A stretch of DNA of 64,000 nt from Taishania pollutisoli (GCF_014518315.1 NZ_JACVEL010000001.1:558001-622000), one strand, 5' to 3'. Shown: positions 35,415 through 44,443, counted from the stretch's first letter. Translations and numbers: made by a program. Notes: generated from the sequence alone by a model not told the origin.

Positions 35415-36371
35415 TCAAGCCAGATCATTGGTAAAATAAACTGCTTCTATTTTGTCTGCTAACACACTGCTTAGTTTGTAATAGCTTTCATTGGTCCATC
35501 CACCTACATGTGGAGATAAAAGCACCTGTTCGCTATTCAGCAGTCGTTGAAAATCGGGCGAAATCTCCTCTGAAAACGCCTGTTCAAAACTGGAACTTTC
35601 ATATTCCAGTACGTCCAATACTGCACCTTTTACTTTACCTGTTTCAATGGCATCCATCAACGCATTTGTCTGAACAATTTTTCCCCGGGACAGATTAACC
35701 AGGTAAAACGGGTGCTTTACCTTCTGAAAGAAAGCCGTGTTTGCCCAATGGATTGTTTCTGCATTTTGCGGAATGTGAAAACTAATGATTTCCGCCTGTT
35801 CGTACACTTGCTCTACATACGATTCTTCCACCCATTCATCACCAAAACCTGTACGGTATTTGTCATAGGCAAGAATCCGGCAGTCAAATCCCCGGAGCAC
35901 TTTTGCAAATGCACTTCCATTGTTACCATAACCGATAATCCCAACTGTCTTTCCCGTCAATTCAATTCCCCTGTTTCCTTCCCGGTCCCAGATTCCTTTT
36001 CTGACCTCAGCATCTCCTTTTTTCAGGTTGTTGAACAAGGCCAACAGCATCCCCAGTGCATGTTCACCGACAGCCGTTCTGTTTCCTTCCGGCGCATTGA
36101 ATAAACGAATGTTTCGCTTCCGGCAATAGTCCTCATCTATGTTTTCCATTCCTGCACCTGAACGCGCAATAAATTTCAAATCCCCGGCAACATCAAGTAA
36201 TGCGGCATCCATGCGGAAGCGTGAACGAACCACAATACCGTGTACTCCTTTCTGCAACTCGCTTTGGCATTCTTTCATTGAAAACCGGGTTCCGTCGATG
36301 CATGTAACTCCTTTTTCTTCCAGTCGTTTTTGCAAAATTTCGTGAACGGTATCTATAAAAAGTACTTTCAT
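35415..36371 (-). CDS. D-isomer-specific 2-hydroxyacid dehydrogenase (SerA-like)
   Basis: This 318-residue NAD(P)-dependent enzyme has the Rossmann loop GIIGYGNNGSAFAKVL near residue 143. The substrate arginine is in NLSRGKIV near 227, and the catalytic histidine is in LLSPHVGGWTNES near 290. It lacks the regulatory ACT domain of long SerA. It may be 3-phosphoglycerate dehydrogenase or a related hydroxyacid dehydrogenase. It starts 3 bp after the mgtE stop codon, so the two are co-transcribed, although no functional link is evident. Confidence 0.88.
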   Translation of the reverse strand: MKVLFIDTVHEILQKRLEEKGVTCIDGTRFSMKECQSELQKGVHGIVVRSRFRMDAALLDVAGDLKFIARSGAGMENIDEDYCRKRNIRLFNAPEGNRTAVGEHALGMLLALFNNLKKGDAEVRKGIWDREGNRGIELTGKTVGIIGYGNNGSAFAKVLRGFDCRILAYDKYRTGFGDEWVEESYVEQVYEQAEIISFHIPQNAETIHWANTAFFQKVKHPFYLVNLSRGKIVQTNALMDAIETGKVKGAVLDVLEYESSSFEQAFSEEISPDFQRLLNSEQVLLSPHVGGWTNESYYKLSSVLADKIEAVYFTNDLA

Positions 36372-36374
36372 GAA

Positions 36375-37727
36375 CTATATGTGGTATAATAACATACCTA
36401 TGGTAAAGTAGATAAATAGTCCCAATACATCATTCAACGTCGTCACAAACGGACCTGTTGCCAATGCCGGGTCAATTTTATATTTATTCAGGATCAACGG
36501 GATCAATGTTCCGAAAATGGAAGCAAATATGATGACTGTGAACAGGGATAAACTTACAACAATCGCAAGTGTGGTTCCTTCGAATAACATTCCGATTCCA
36601 TACATTAAACTGGACAACAATACTCCATTTGTCAATGCCACCAGGGTTTCCTTCCCGATTTTTTTAAGTACACTCCCAAACAGGTCATTCCCTTTTGCCA
36701 GTGACTGCACAACAATTGCAGAGGACTGTACCCCTACGTTTCCGCCCATCGCTGTAATCAATGGAATGAAGAACGCCAGTGTAGGAACAGAAGTAATTTG
36801 CGCTTCAAACCCGGAAATTACCTGCGCACCGAGAATCCCTCCCAACATTCCGATGACCAGCCAGGGTAAGCGTGCACGTGAGATTTTCCAGACGGTTGAA
36901 CTCGATTCAATTTTTTCAGAGATCCCCGATGCCAACTGGAAATCTTTATCCGCTTCTTCTTTAATAAAATCAACCATGTCATCGATGGTAATCCGACCCA
37001 CCAGTTTATTTTGCAGATCAACTACAGGAAGTGAAACCAGGTCGTATTTCTCCATGATTTTCGCTACTTCTTCCGCATCTTCACTGGTTTTTACGGAAAT
37101 GATATTTTTCCCATTGAATAAATCCGCTATTTTGGTTTTCGGCTTTGCGAACAGCAATCGTTTCAGTGAAAGCACTCCCACCAGTTTCCCGAGGTCGTCC
37201 ACTACGTATATCGTAAATACCTGCTCCACATCTTCTGCCTGCCGTCTGAGCTCTACCAACGCCCTGTCAACAGGCCAGTCAACTCTTGCCTTGATAAACT
37301 CCTTCTGCATCAAACCACCGGCAGTATCTTCGTCATAATTCAAGAGGTCGACAATGTCACCAATCGCATCATTATCCTGCATTTGGGAGATGACTTCCTG
37401 CACCTGCTCATCGGACAATTCCCCTAAGATGTCTGCAGCGTCGTCCGAATCAAGGTTCTCCAGCTGATCGGCAATCTCTTTTGTAGAGAGTGATGCCAGG
37501 AAACGATCTCTGACATCTTCATCCAGTTCCATCAATACATCTGCCTGCTGATCTTCATCCATCAGGTAGTAGATGTATTTCGCTTCATCATTGCTCAGCG
37601 GTCTTAAAATCTCCGCTACATCAGCAAAGTGCAAATCCAGCACATTAATTTTGAGCCAGTCCGCATCCTGAGAAGCAATTGCATTTCGCGTTTGTTCAAT
37701 AAACTCTTTGGTTAACTCAAATCTCAT
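36375..37727 (-). CDS. mgtE: Magnesium transporter MgtE
   Basis: The N-terminal MgtE helical domain (about 15-135) has repeated LxxLxxxxAADILGELS-type helices. A pair of CBS domains follows (about 140-265), then five membrane helices from about residue 283 to the end. MgtE is a magnesium channel whose cytoplasmic domains close the pore when internal Mg2+ is high. At 450 residues it has normal length. A TAAATTTG -7 element is found 21 bp upstream of the start codon. It shares a 152-bp region with divergent trpS. Confidence 0.95.
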   Translation of the reverse strand: MRFELTKEFIEQTRNAIASQDADWLKINVLDLHFADVAEILRPLSNDEAKYIYYLMDEDQQADVLMELDEDVRDRFLASLSTKEIADQLENLDSDDAADILGELSDEQVQEVISQMQDNDAIGDIVDLLNYDEDTAGGLMQKEFIKARVDWPVDRALVELRRQAEDVEQVFTIYVVDDLGKLVGVLSLKRLLFAKPKTKIADLFNGKNIISVKTSEDAEEVAKIMEKYDLVSLPVVDLQNKLVGRITIDDMVDFIKEEADKDFQLASGISEKIESSSTVWKISRARLPWLVIGMLGGILGAQVISGFEAQITSVPTLAFFIPLITAMGGNVGVQSSAIVVQSLAKGNDLFGSVLKKIGKETLVALTNGVLLSSLMYGIGMLFEGTTLAIVVSLSLFTVIIFASIFGTLIPLILNKYKIDPALATGPFVTTLNDVLGLFIYFTIGMLLYHI

Positions 37728-37747
37728 GGCTTTTGGATTTTACGGTG

Positions 37748-37755
37748 CAAATTTA
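37748..37755 (-). promoter_or_regulatory. Putative mgtE promoter, -7 element TAAATTTG
   Basis: This is an exact TAnnTTTG on the minus strand, 21 bp before the mgtE start. It sits in the sequence GCAAATTTAG, which also surrounds the act operon element. No TTG is present at -33. Confidence 0.45.
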
Positions 37756-37816
37756 GGGTATTTCATTGTTTTAGAGCAGTTGTTGACGCTGTAAAATAAT
37801 TTTAAATTGAAATTTA

Positions 37817-37842
37817 ATTATCTGAACTGCCCGTCAGATAAT
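37817..37842. promoter_or_regulatory. Perfect 9-bp inverted repeat between mgtE and trpS
   Basis: ATTATCTGA, eight bases, then TCAGATAAT. The dyad is centred about 31 bp upstream of the trpS -7 element and about 75 bp upstream of the mgtE -7 element. It lacks a T-run, so a protein-binding operator is more likely than a terminator. Confidence 0.55.
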
Positions 37843-37856
37843 CCCGGCAGATTCCT

Positions 37857-37864
37857 TATCTTCG
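37857..37864 (+). promoter_or_regulatory. Putative trpS promoter, -7 element TATCTTCG
   Basis: This matches TAnnTTCG, a common variant of the Bacteroidetes -7 element, 15 bp before the trpS ATG. The leader would be about ten bases. The inverted repeat at 37817-37842 covers the -33 position. Confidence 0.5.
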
Positions 37865-37879
37865 CACCAAAACCAAGTC

Positions 37880-38848
37880 ATGGCACGAATATTAACGGGA
37901 ACACAGAGTACGGGAACTCCGCATTTGGGAAATTTACTGGGAGCAATTATTCCGGCAATCGATATGTCGAACAAAGCGGAAAATGACGCATTTCTTTTCA
38001 TTGCGGATCTTCATTCATTTACACAGATAAAGGATCCGAACGAACTGAAACAAAACACATTGTCTACCGCTGCGGTGTGGTTGAGCTTCGGAGTAGATAC
38101 CAGTAAAACGATCTTTTACCGGCAAAGCCAGATTCCGGAGGTAACGGAATTGATGTGGTACTTGTTGTGTCTGTTTCCCTATTCACGCCTGAGTCTGGCA
38201 CATGGCTTTAAAGACAAAGCAGACCGGTTAAACGATGTCAATGGCGGGCTTTTTACCTATCCGATGCTGATGGCTGCCGACATACTGATCTATGACGCGG
38301 AATATGTTCCGGTAGGAAAAGACCAGGAACAACACCTGGAGTTCACACGGGATGTTGCATCGCGCTTTCACGCCCAGTTCGGCGAAACATTTGTGATGCC
38401 GGAAGGTCTGTTCAATGAAGAAACGAAAATCATTCCCGGAACGGACGGTCAGAAAATGAGTAAGTCGCGCAACAATTACATCAACATCTTTCTTCCGGAC
38501 AAGCAAATGCGTAAGCAAATCATGTCGATACAAACAGACAGCAAGGAACTGGAAGATCCGAAAGATCCCGAAACGTGTAATGTTTTTGCCTTGTACCGGT
38601 TACTGGCAGATCAGGATGCTGTGGAAACCATGGCCACTCAGTACAGAGCCGGTGGGTACGGATACGGTCATGCAAAGCAGGCATTATTTGAGTTAATTGT
38701 CGAAAAATACAAAACACAGCGGGAAAAATACTGGTACCTGATGGAACACCCCGATGAGATTGTTGCTACCCTGGCGATTGGTGAACAGAAGGCGAGAGAA
38801 TATGCAAAAGTGGTGTTGAGTCGCGTGAGGAATACGATTGGTTATTAA
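37880..38848 (+). CDS. trpS: Tryptophan--tRNA ligase
   Basis: This class I aminoacyl-tRNA synthetase has the HIGH-type motif TPHLGN at residues 13-18 and the KMSKS loop at 192-196. VPVGKDQEQHLEFTRDVA near residue 143 is typical of TrpS. It attaches tryptophan to its tRNA. At 322 residues it is normal. It stands as a single gene with its own promoter, and its upstream dyad is a candidate control site. Confidence 0.96.
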   Translation: MARILTGTQSTGTPHLGNLLGAIIPAIDMSNKAENDAFLFIADLHSFTQIKDPNELKQNTLSTAAVWLSFGVDTSKTIFYRQSQIPEVTELMWYLLCLFPYSRLSLAHGFKDKADRLNDVNGGLFTYPMLMAADILIYDAEYVPVGKDQEQHLEFTRDVASRFHAQFGETFVMPEGLFNEETKIIPGTDGQKMSKSRNNYINIFLPDKQMRKQIMSIQTDSKELEDPKDPETCNVFALYRLLADQDAVETMATQYRAGGYGYGHAKQALFELIVEKYKTQREKYWYLMEHPDEIVATLAIGEQKAREYAKVVLSRVRNTIGY

Positions 38849-38876
38849 GATTAAGATGCTATAAACTAAATGTTAT

Positions 38877-38884
38877 TATATTTG
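38877..38884 (+). promoter_or_regulatory. Putative promoter, -7 element TATATTTG, of the solute-binding lipoprotein gene
   Basis: This is an exact TAnnTTTG, 24 bp before the ATG at 38909. No -33 TTG is seen at 19 nt. Confidence 0.5.
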
Positions 38885-38908
38885 TAGCCACTTTAATTAT
38901 CATTGAAA

Positions 38909-40621
38909 ATGAAACTTTCTTATTTATTAGCTCTTATTTCATTAGTTGTATTAGCATCTTGCGGTGAAAAAACAAAGAACTCGACTGAGTTGACGTTGAT
39001 TAACGGAGGAAGAACATACGGAGGGGAACTGGTATTTTCCTATTCTGAACCGATTACAGAATTATTCCCTCTGGCAGCTGCACATCAGCATGTTATCAAC
39101 GTTTCTTCCCAGATTTATGAGACCTTATTAAACATTGACCCGAAAACCTTGAAGGTAACTCCGAGTATTGCCTCTTCTTTTACAGTCAATGAAGCTGGTG
39201 ATGTATATACATTAAAAATTCAGAAAGGTATTTTCTTTCACGATGATGAGTGTTTTGGAGGAAAAGGAAGGGAATTAACTCCCGAAGATGTAAAGTATTC
39301 GCTTGACTTTGCTTGTTCCGGCAATGAACTCAATGACGATAACAATGTATTGGTTGACCAGATCAAGGGGGCTTCCGAATACAAAGCTTCTTCTAAAAAA
39401 TCATTTCCGAAGGGAGGGGTTTCCGGTATTAAAATCAAAGGACAATCCATTGAAATTACGCTCAACCGGCCGTTCATCGGTTTTGAAGCGCTACTTGCCA
39501 GAAAAAACATTGTCATTTTTGCGAAAGAAGCCTACGAAAAATACGGGAAGGAAATCACGCATCATCCGATCGGTACGGGTCCGTTCAAATTAGAAAAAAT
39601 GGATCAGAACGGTTTGCGTTTGGTCCGCAATGAAAATTACTGGCAAAAAGATGCTTTCGGAAATCAGTTGCCATACCTTGCTGCCGTTTCGATGAAATAC
39701 ATCCGCGAGAAGAAAAACGAGATGCTCGCATTCAGAAACAAAGAAATTGACCTGTTGCTGGACATCCCGGCTGACGAAATTGAAAACGTACTGGGAACCT
39801 TGCAGGATGCTGTTGCCGGGAAGAATTTAAAGCACAAAGTGGAGTCTTCTTACAGTCTCAGTATTGATTACATCGGGTTTAATACAGCGGAAGGGGTTTT
39901 TAAATCAAAAGAGGTGCGGGAAGCATTTTATTTTGCAGTTGATCCTTCCGAATTGATTGAAAATTACATCGGAGGGGATGGTTATCCTCCCTACAACGGG
40001 TTTGTTCCTGAAATAGAAGGAGCGAACAATACAATTCAAATCCCGGTCTCCAATCCTGAGAAAGCACGGAAATTACTCGCGCAGGCAGGGTTCCCGAACG
40101 GGAAAAACTTCCCTGTGACGACCATTTATGTCAATGGTGTAGAAGGCTCTAAGAACCATGCTCTGGTTCAGGGATTTGTAAAAGCGATTAAGCGGGAATT
40201 GAACGTTGACTTAACAATCAAGTTGTGTTCACTTACTGAGCGGGAAGCTGCCATTAACAGCGGTGAAGCAAGTATCTGGCGTTCCGGCTGGGTAGCTGAT
40301 TATCCGAGCCCGGTTACATTCCTGAATTTGTTTTATTCGAACGGTAAACAATTCAATAAATTCCGCTACAACAACGAGGTGTTCAATTCAAATCTTCAAG
40401 CGGCTTTAGTTGAAAAAGATCCCCGAAAAAGAGGGTTTCATTTTATCAAAGCGCAATCCGAAATCATTGAAGATGCTGTTGTAATTCCGCTGTTGATGAA
40501 CAATATGTTGATTATGGTCAATGCACGCGTAAAAGGAATCACGGCAAATCAATTGGAGGAAATCAGCTTCAAAGAGGTCTTCATTAAAGAACCTCGTGAC
40601 GAAGAAGACAAAACAGAATAA
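38909..40621 (+). CDS. Peptide/nickel-type ABC transporter solute-binding lipoprotein (family 5)
   Basis: A lipoprotein signal ending LASC is followed by a two-lobed extracytoplasmic solute-binding fold of about 550 residues. Its ITELFPLAAAHQHVINVSSQIYETL and HPIGTGPFKLEKM segments are characteristic of family 5 (DppA/OppA-like) proteins. These bind oligopeptides, nickel complexes or similar ligands. The ATG at 38909 is chosen over the in-frame TTG two codons earlier. No permease or ATPase gene lies nearby, so it works with components encoded elsewhere or has another role. Confidence 0.9.
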   Translation: MKLSYLLALISLVVLASCGEKTKNSTELTLINGGRTYGGELVFSYSEPITELFPLAAAHQHVINVSSQIYETLLNIDPKTLKVTPSIASSFTVNEAGDVYTLKIQKGIFFHDDECFGGKGRELTPEDVKYSLDFACSGNELNDDNNVLVDQIKGASEYKASSKKSFPKGGVSGIKIKGQSIEITLNRPFIGFEALLARKNIVIFAKEAYEKYGKEITHHPIGTGPFKLEKMDQNGLRLVRNENYWQKDAFGNQLPYLAAVSMKYIREKKNEMLAFRNKEIDLLLDIPADEIENVLGTLQDAVAGKNLKHKVESSYSLSIDYIGFNTAEGVFKSKEVREAFYFAVDPSELIENYIGGDGYPPYNGFVPEIEGANNTIQIPVSNPEKARKLLAQAGFPNGKNFPVTTIYVNGVEGSKNHALVQGFVKAIKRELNVDLTIKLCSLTEREAAINSGEASIWRSGWVADYPSPVTFLNLFYSNGKQFNKFRYNNEVFNSNLQAALVEKDPRKRGFHFIKAQSEIIEDAVVIPLLMNNMLIMVNARVKGITANQLEEISFKEVFIKEPRDEEDKTE

Positions 40622-40707
40622 CGGGCAAAGAAATTTCGCCCCGCGATCTATTTGTTACCATAACATTAATAAATCGGAGCTATCAGGCACGAACGCTCAA
40701 AAATAAG

Positions 40708-40715
40708 TACATTTG
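40708..40715 (+). promoter_or_regulatory. Putative promoter, -7 element TACATTTG, of the IPExxxVDY-pyk genes
   Basis: This is an exact TAnnTTTG, 17 bp before the first ATG. No TTG is found at -33. Confidence 0.5.
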
Positions 40716-40732
40716 TACCTGTAATGAAGTGA

Positions 40733-41173
40733 ATGCTGATGGCAAAACAGAAAAAACATCTGTTGGAATTTGAAGTGGAAGCAGACTACGATGTCGTAGG
40801 AATCTGCAGCCATCACAATGACTATAGACTGGCCTGGAGCATTAACGCAACACTGGGATTTCACCTGGAACAATCGTCCGATCCTTTTTTTATTACACAC
40901 ACAAAAAAAGGAGTTACCACACATCAATCGCATTCGATGTTTGAGTACTATGAAGACGAAAACAGAGTGACTTATTTTTTAATTAAGAACAAGGAAAATG
41001 GAAAATTTCTGATTCCTGAACGGCCAACTATTGATTTTTTCCTGTTTGTTTATAAAAACAATAGCATCGATCTGGACCTGTTATCGGACAAACTAAGAAA
41101 TGTGAATAGCATCCTGGCAGTTTTTCAATTAGACATTGAATCATTACCTTCAACAGAAAATATTATATTTTAA
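40733..41173 (+). CDS. IPExxxVDY family protein
   Basis: This 146-residue cytoplasmic protein of unknown function is named for its IPExxx(V/I)D(Y/F) motif, here IPERPTIDF near residues 92-100. It is followed by a FLFVYKN strand. It starts MLMAKQKKHLLEFEVE; the ATG at 40739 is an equally possible start. The gene lies 3 bp before pyk, and this adjacency to pyruvate kinase is seen in other Bacteroidetes. The function is unknown. Confidence 0.85.
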   Translation: MLMAKQKKHLLEFEVEADYDVVGICSHHNDYRLAWSINATLGFHLEQSSDPFFITHTKKGVTTHQSHSMFEYYEDENRVTYFLIKNKENGKFLIPERPTIDFFLFVYKNNSIDLDLLSDKLRNVNSILAVFQLDIESLPSTENIIF

Positions 41174-41176
41174 CGT

Positions 41177-42595
41177 ATGAAAAGAACAAAAATAGTAGCA
41201 ACATTAGGGCCTTCAACAGCAAAAAAGGAAACATTGAAACAAATGTTCCTCGAAGGTTTGAATGTGTGCCGCCTTAACTTTTCCCATGGCGGATATGACG
41301 CTCATTTGGAATCGTTGAGAATTATCCGTGAATTGAATGAAGAATTAGCTTTAAACGTTGCTGTCCTGGCAGATTTACAAGGTCCGAAAATTCGTACGCA
41401 CGAGATGGAGAATAACGGCGTATTACTGGAAAACGATTCGATTGTGACCATTTCAACGCAGGAAGTATTGGGAACATCCACTCATTTCTCGATCAATTAC
41501 GAACAATTGCCAAAAGACGTTAATCCGGGTGAGCGCATCTTGCTGGATGACGGAAAACTTACCCTGGAGGTGATTGAGACAGATAAACAACATGAATTCA
41601 AGGCAAAAGTGATTTATGGTGGAATTCTTTCCTCAAAGAAAGGAGTGAATTTCCCGAATACGGCGATATCCATGCCTTCGCTGACAGAAAAGGACCGAAA
41701 AGATCTGGACTTTGCAATCGAGCAGGGGGTTGACTGGATCGGTTTATCCTTTGTGCGAAGTCCGCAGGATATAAAAGAGCTGAAAAATATCATTGCACAC
41801 AGAGGTGCGAAAGCGAAAGTAATAGCCAAAATTGAAAAACCGGAAGCTGTTGCCTCAATTGAAGAAATCATTAAGGAAGCGGATGCATTAATGGTAGCCC
41901 GCGGAGACCTGGGAGTAGAAGTTCCCTACCAGAATGTACCATTGATTCAGAAAATGATTATCAACAGGGCGCGTTTAAATGCGAAGCCGGTGATCGTTGC
42001 AACGCAAATGATGGAATCCATGATCTCCAACATGATGCCGACACGTGCAGAAGTAAACGACGTAGCAAATGCGGTACTGGATGGTGCTGATGCGGTAATG
42101 TTATCGGGAGAAACTTCTGTTGGTGCTCATCCGATTGAGGTAATCAAAACAATGTCCAACATTGTAAAGGAAATGGAAACATTCGACGGTATTTACAACA
42201 AAGAGGAGATCCCTGAAAAAAACCAGGCGCGCTTCATTACAGACTCGATCTGTTTTAATGCGGTACGGTTATCTCAACGAACAGAAGCTGATGCGATTCT
42301 GACGATGTCTTTTTCAGGATATACCGCATACAAGCTGGCTTCTCAGCGTCCGAAAGCACCGATTTATGTATTTACGAGCAACCGCAGTATTCTTACCCAA
42401 ATTAACCTGATCTGGGGCGTAAAAGGGTTCTATTACGATAAACGCATCTCAACAGACCATACCATTTCAGATATCAAGAACATCCTGAAAGGAGAAGGGT
42501 TACTGAAAGACGGTGAATTGGTTGTCAACATTGCCTCCATTCCTCTGGAAGAACTCGGAAAATCCAATATGATCAAATTAAGTTACGTAGATTAA
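41177..42595 (+). CDS. pyk: Pyruvate kinase
   Basis: This transfers phosphate from phosphoenolpyruvate to ADP, the last step of glycolysis. N-terminal RTKIVATLGPST, the substrate-binding CRLNFSHGG and ADLQGPKIRT segments, KIEKPEA near residue 219, and MVARGDLGVEVP near 238 carry the catalytic and metal residues. Cysteine or regulatory-domain changes are not apparent, and the 472-residue length is normal. It is co-transcribed with the IPExxxVDY gene and ends at a strong terminator. Confidence 0.97.
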   Translation: MKRTKIVATLGPSTAKKETLKQMFLEGLNVCRLNFSHGGYDAHLESLRIIRELNEELALNVAVLADLQGPKIRTHEMENNGVLLENDSIVTISTQEVLGTSTHFSINYEQLPKDVNPGERILLDDGKLTLEVIETDKQHEFKAKVIYGGILSSKKGVNFPNTAISMPSLTEKDRKDLDFAIEQGVDWIGLSFVRSPQDIKELKNIIAHRGAKAKVIAKIEKPEAVASIEEIIKEADALMVARGDLGVEVPYQNVPLIQKMIINRARLNAKPVIVATQMMESMISNMMPTRAEVNDVANAVLDGADAVMLSGETSVGAHPIEVIKTMSNIVKEMETFDGIYNKEEIPEKNQARFITDSICFNAVRLSQRTEADAILTMSFSGYTAYKLASQRPKAPIYVFTSNRSILTQINLIWGVKGFYYDKRISTDHTISDIKNILKGEGLLKDGELVVNIASIPLEELGKSNMIKLSYVD

Positions 42596-42614
42596 TACAC
42601 AATAGATTGAGCAG

Positions 42615-42642
42615 AAGGTTCCGTATTCCGGAACCTTTTTTA
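42615..42642 (+). terminator. Rho-independent terminator after pyk
   Basis: A 9-bp stem AAGGTTCCG/CGGAACCTT with a 5-nt loop is followed by TTTT. It lies 20 bp after the pyk stop codon and just before the end of the convergent anti-sigma gene. Confidence 0.85.
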
Positions 42643-42648
42643 TTCCTG

Positions 42649-43917
42649 CTACAAACGAATACTTACCCCGATTCCTGCTCCAAACAGTGGGTTTCTCTTG
42701 CTCGTCACATCCCATCTCAACTGTTGACAGATGGCCTGGTTAACAGTTCCGTAAGCAATCAAACGCCATCTTCCGATCGGGTAATGCAACTCCGGTCTGA
42801 CCCAAATATTCCAGCCAAACGGTCGAAACACCGGGCGGTTGAAATCCGGTTGTAATTGTACATTATTCAACCAGCCGTACGAGAACTCTGTCCCTGCAGA
42901 ACACCTTAGCACAAATGAACGTCCTACGCTCAGTGAACCGGCAATACCGATGGGCATTATCACTGAATTTACCCGGAAAATCTGTTGTCCCTGATCTTCC
43001 CGGGCAAAATAGGTATAAGACGTAGGAACAGATGTTGCTATATCCCCATATTCGGGGATGCTGTCGCGCACATAACGTGTCGCCTGTTGCTGTACTTCCG
43101 TAGAACGGAATCCCAAGCCGGCAATGAGATCCAACCCCGAAGTTAATTCGTAATTTAACTCAACTTTTCCGTACAAAGAGGAAGAACGAATACCGGCAAA
43201 CTCTTTTCCGACATTTGAAAGTTCATTGCTATTCAGGGATTCAACCGGTTTGGCCCGCTCCCCTTCCCATCCGGCGAGACCAGTTACATTCCACCGACTA
43301 CCGGTTCCGTTTTTTTCCGGGGCTTTCAACAATTCCCCCTCTGCAGGTAGTGATTCCGGAGTTTTCACGTTTGAAGTATCAGGTATTGAATCGGTAGCCA
43401 CATGCATAGCCATATCTTCGCTTTCTGTCTTTTCAGTGGGTGATGAATCGCCCGTTTTATGTGTTCCGGACACAGCAACTATTTGCCCGGAAAATTCATG
43501 CCCCATCTCTTTATCGCTCTTTTCGACTAAACGAAATGATGTTTTATGTTGCAATTCAACTCCCGGGCTTTTTTTCCTGTTACCGGATCGTTTTAATTCC
43601 TTTTCAGCACTACTGTTTACGGTTAAGGAATATGTGTCTGCAGATGTTGTATGCACATACACTGCTTCCGTCTTAACTGATCTGGTACTCGTACGGGAAA
43701 AACCGGTTGATGTCCCTGAAGGGCCGTATAACATTCCGATGGCTAATACCGTCATTGAAAGACCAAGCAATGGAAAGAAAATCAATAAAAATCGTCGTCT
43801 CCGTTTTCCGGAAGCGATTGAACGATCGATTTTTTCCTTCACGGACGGATCAGGGATTACCTCAAACCCATCAAATGTCTCCCGGAACAAGTGATCTATT
43901 TCATCCAGCTCTTTCAT
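42649..43917 (-). CDS. Predicted dual membrane-spanning anti-sigma factor with outer-membrane barrel
   Basis: This 422-residue protein shows four parts. A short acidic cytoplasmic N-terminus (1-37, MKELDEIDHLFRETFDGFEV) ends in a positive cluster GKRRRR. One membrane helix lies at about 43-64. A Ser/Thr/Glu/Lys-rich low-complexity stretch (about 65-207) follows. The C-terminus (208-422) consists of alternating strands with aromatic edges, such as SLYGKVELNYELTSGLDLIAG in pieces and the final strand GAGIGVSIRL, fitting an eight-stranded barrel. There is no cleavable signal peptide. The gene overlaps the upstream sigma-factor gene by 17 bases. This matches the published dual membrane-spanning anti-sigma factors of Bacteroides. 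Barrel and topology are prediction. Confidence 0.75.
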   Translation of the reverse strand: MKELDEIDHLFRETFDGFEVIPDPSVKEKIDRSIASGKRRRRFLLIFFPLLGLSMTVLAIGMLYGPSGTSTGFSRTSTRSVKTEAVYVHTTSADTYSLTVNSSAEKELKRSGNRKKSPGVELQHKTSFRLVEKSDKEMGHEFSGQIVAVSGTHKTGDSSPTEKTESEDMAMHVATDSIPDTSNVKTPESLPAEGELLKAPEKNGTGSRWNVTGLAGWEGERAKPVESLNSNELSNVGKEFAGIRSSSLYGKVELNYELTSGLDLIAGLGFRSTEVQQQATRYVRDSIPEYGDIATSVPTSYTYFAREDQGQQIFRVNSVIMPIGIAGSLSVGRSFVLRCSAGTEFSYGWLNNVQLQPDFNRPVFRPFGWNIWVRPELHYPIGRWRLIAYGTVNQAICQQLRWDVTSKRNPLFGAGIGVSIRL

Positions 43918-44443
43918 CTTTTCTTACATTTTCAAGTTTGTTCTTTATCCAGTTCTTTGCTTTTGCCAGTTGCGATTTGGATGTTCCTTCCGTTATATTG
44001 AGGTATTCGGCTATTTCTTTGTGTGTCAGATTATCCACTACAAACAGGTTAAATACAACGCGGTATCCTTCCGGCATTTCTCCCAACAATTCCAGCAACC
44101 GGGTTTTCATATCCTTTTCACCATCTTCCGAATCTGTCCATTCAGGTACGGGTTCAAAAAAGGATTCATTTTCTGTGAGAACCATCCTTTTGTTTGCTTT
44201 CAGGAAATTTATTGCTGTGTGAATGGTAATTGTCTTAATCCATGGACCAAGCGGACGTTTGGGATCTGCTTTTTCCCGTTGTTCATATATCCGGATAAAT
44301 GCTTGCTGCAACATTTCCTCCGCATCATCTTTACAAGCTGCGTAGCGCATGCAAATACCGAACATGGAAGGAGCGTACTGTTCGTACACCCGATCAAACG
44401 CTTTTTTATTTCCGTTGATGAATTCTTCCGTATTCTCCTCCAT
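43901..44443 (-). CDS. ECF-type RNA polymerase sigma factor
   Basis: The sigma-2 region (FINGNKKAFDRVYEQYAPSM to about residue 85) precedes a sigma-4 helix-turn-helix with THKEIAEYLNITEGTSKSQL. This is the two-domain pattern of ECF sigma factors. The open frame reaches 44491, but ATG at 44443 gives MEENTEEFINGNKKAFD, the usual distance before region 2. The upstream 16 codons may not be translated. Its 3' end overlaps the anti-sigma gene, so the pair is translationally coupled. The likely targets and signal are unknown. Confidence 0.88.
   Translation of the reverse strand: MEENTEEFINGNKKAFDRVYEQYAPSMFGICMRYAACKDDAEEMLQQAFIRIYEQREKADPKRPLGPWIKTITIHTAINFLKANKRMVLTENESFFEPVPEWTDSEDGEKDMKTRLLELLGEMPEGYRVVFNLFVVDNLTHKEIAEYLNITEGTSKSQLAKAKNWIKNKLENVRKDERAG

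Noticed and set aside
40628-40655. GC-rich imperfect hairpin after the solute-binding protein gene
   Set aside because: The stem is imperfect and no T-run follows, so it is not called a terminator.
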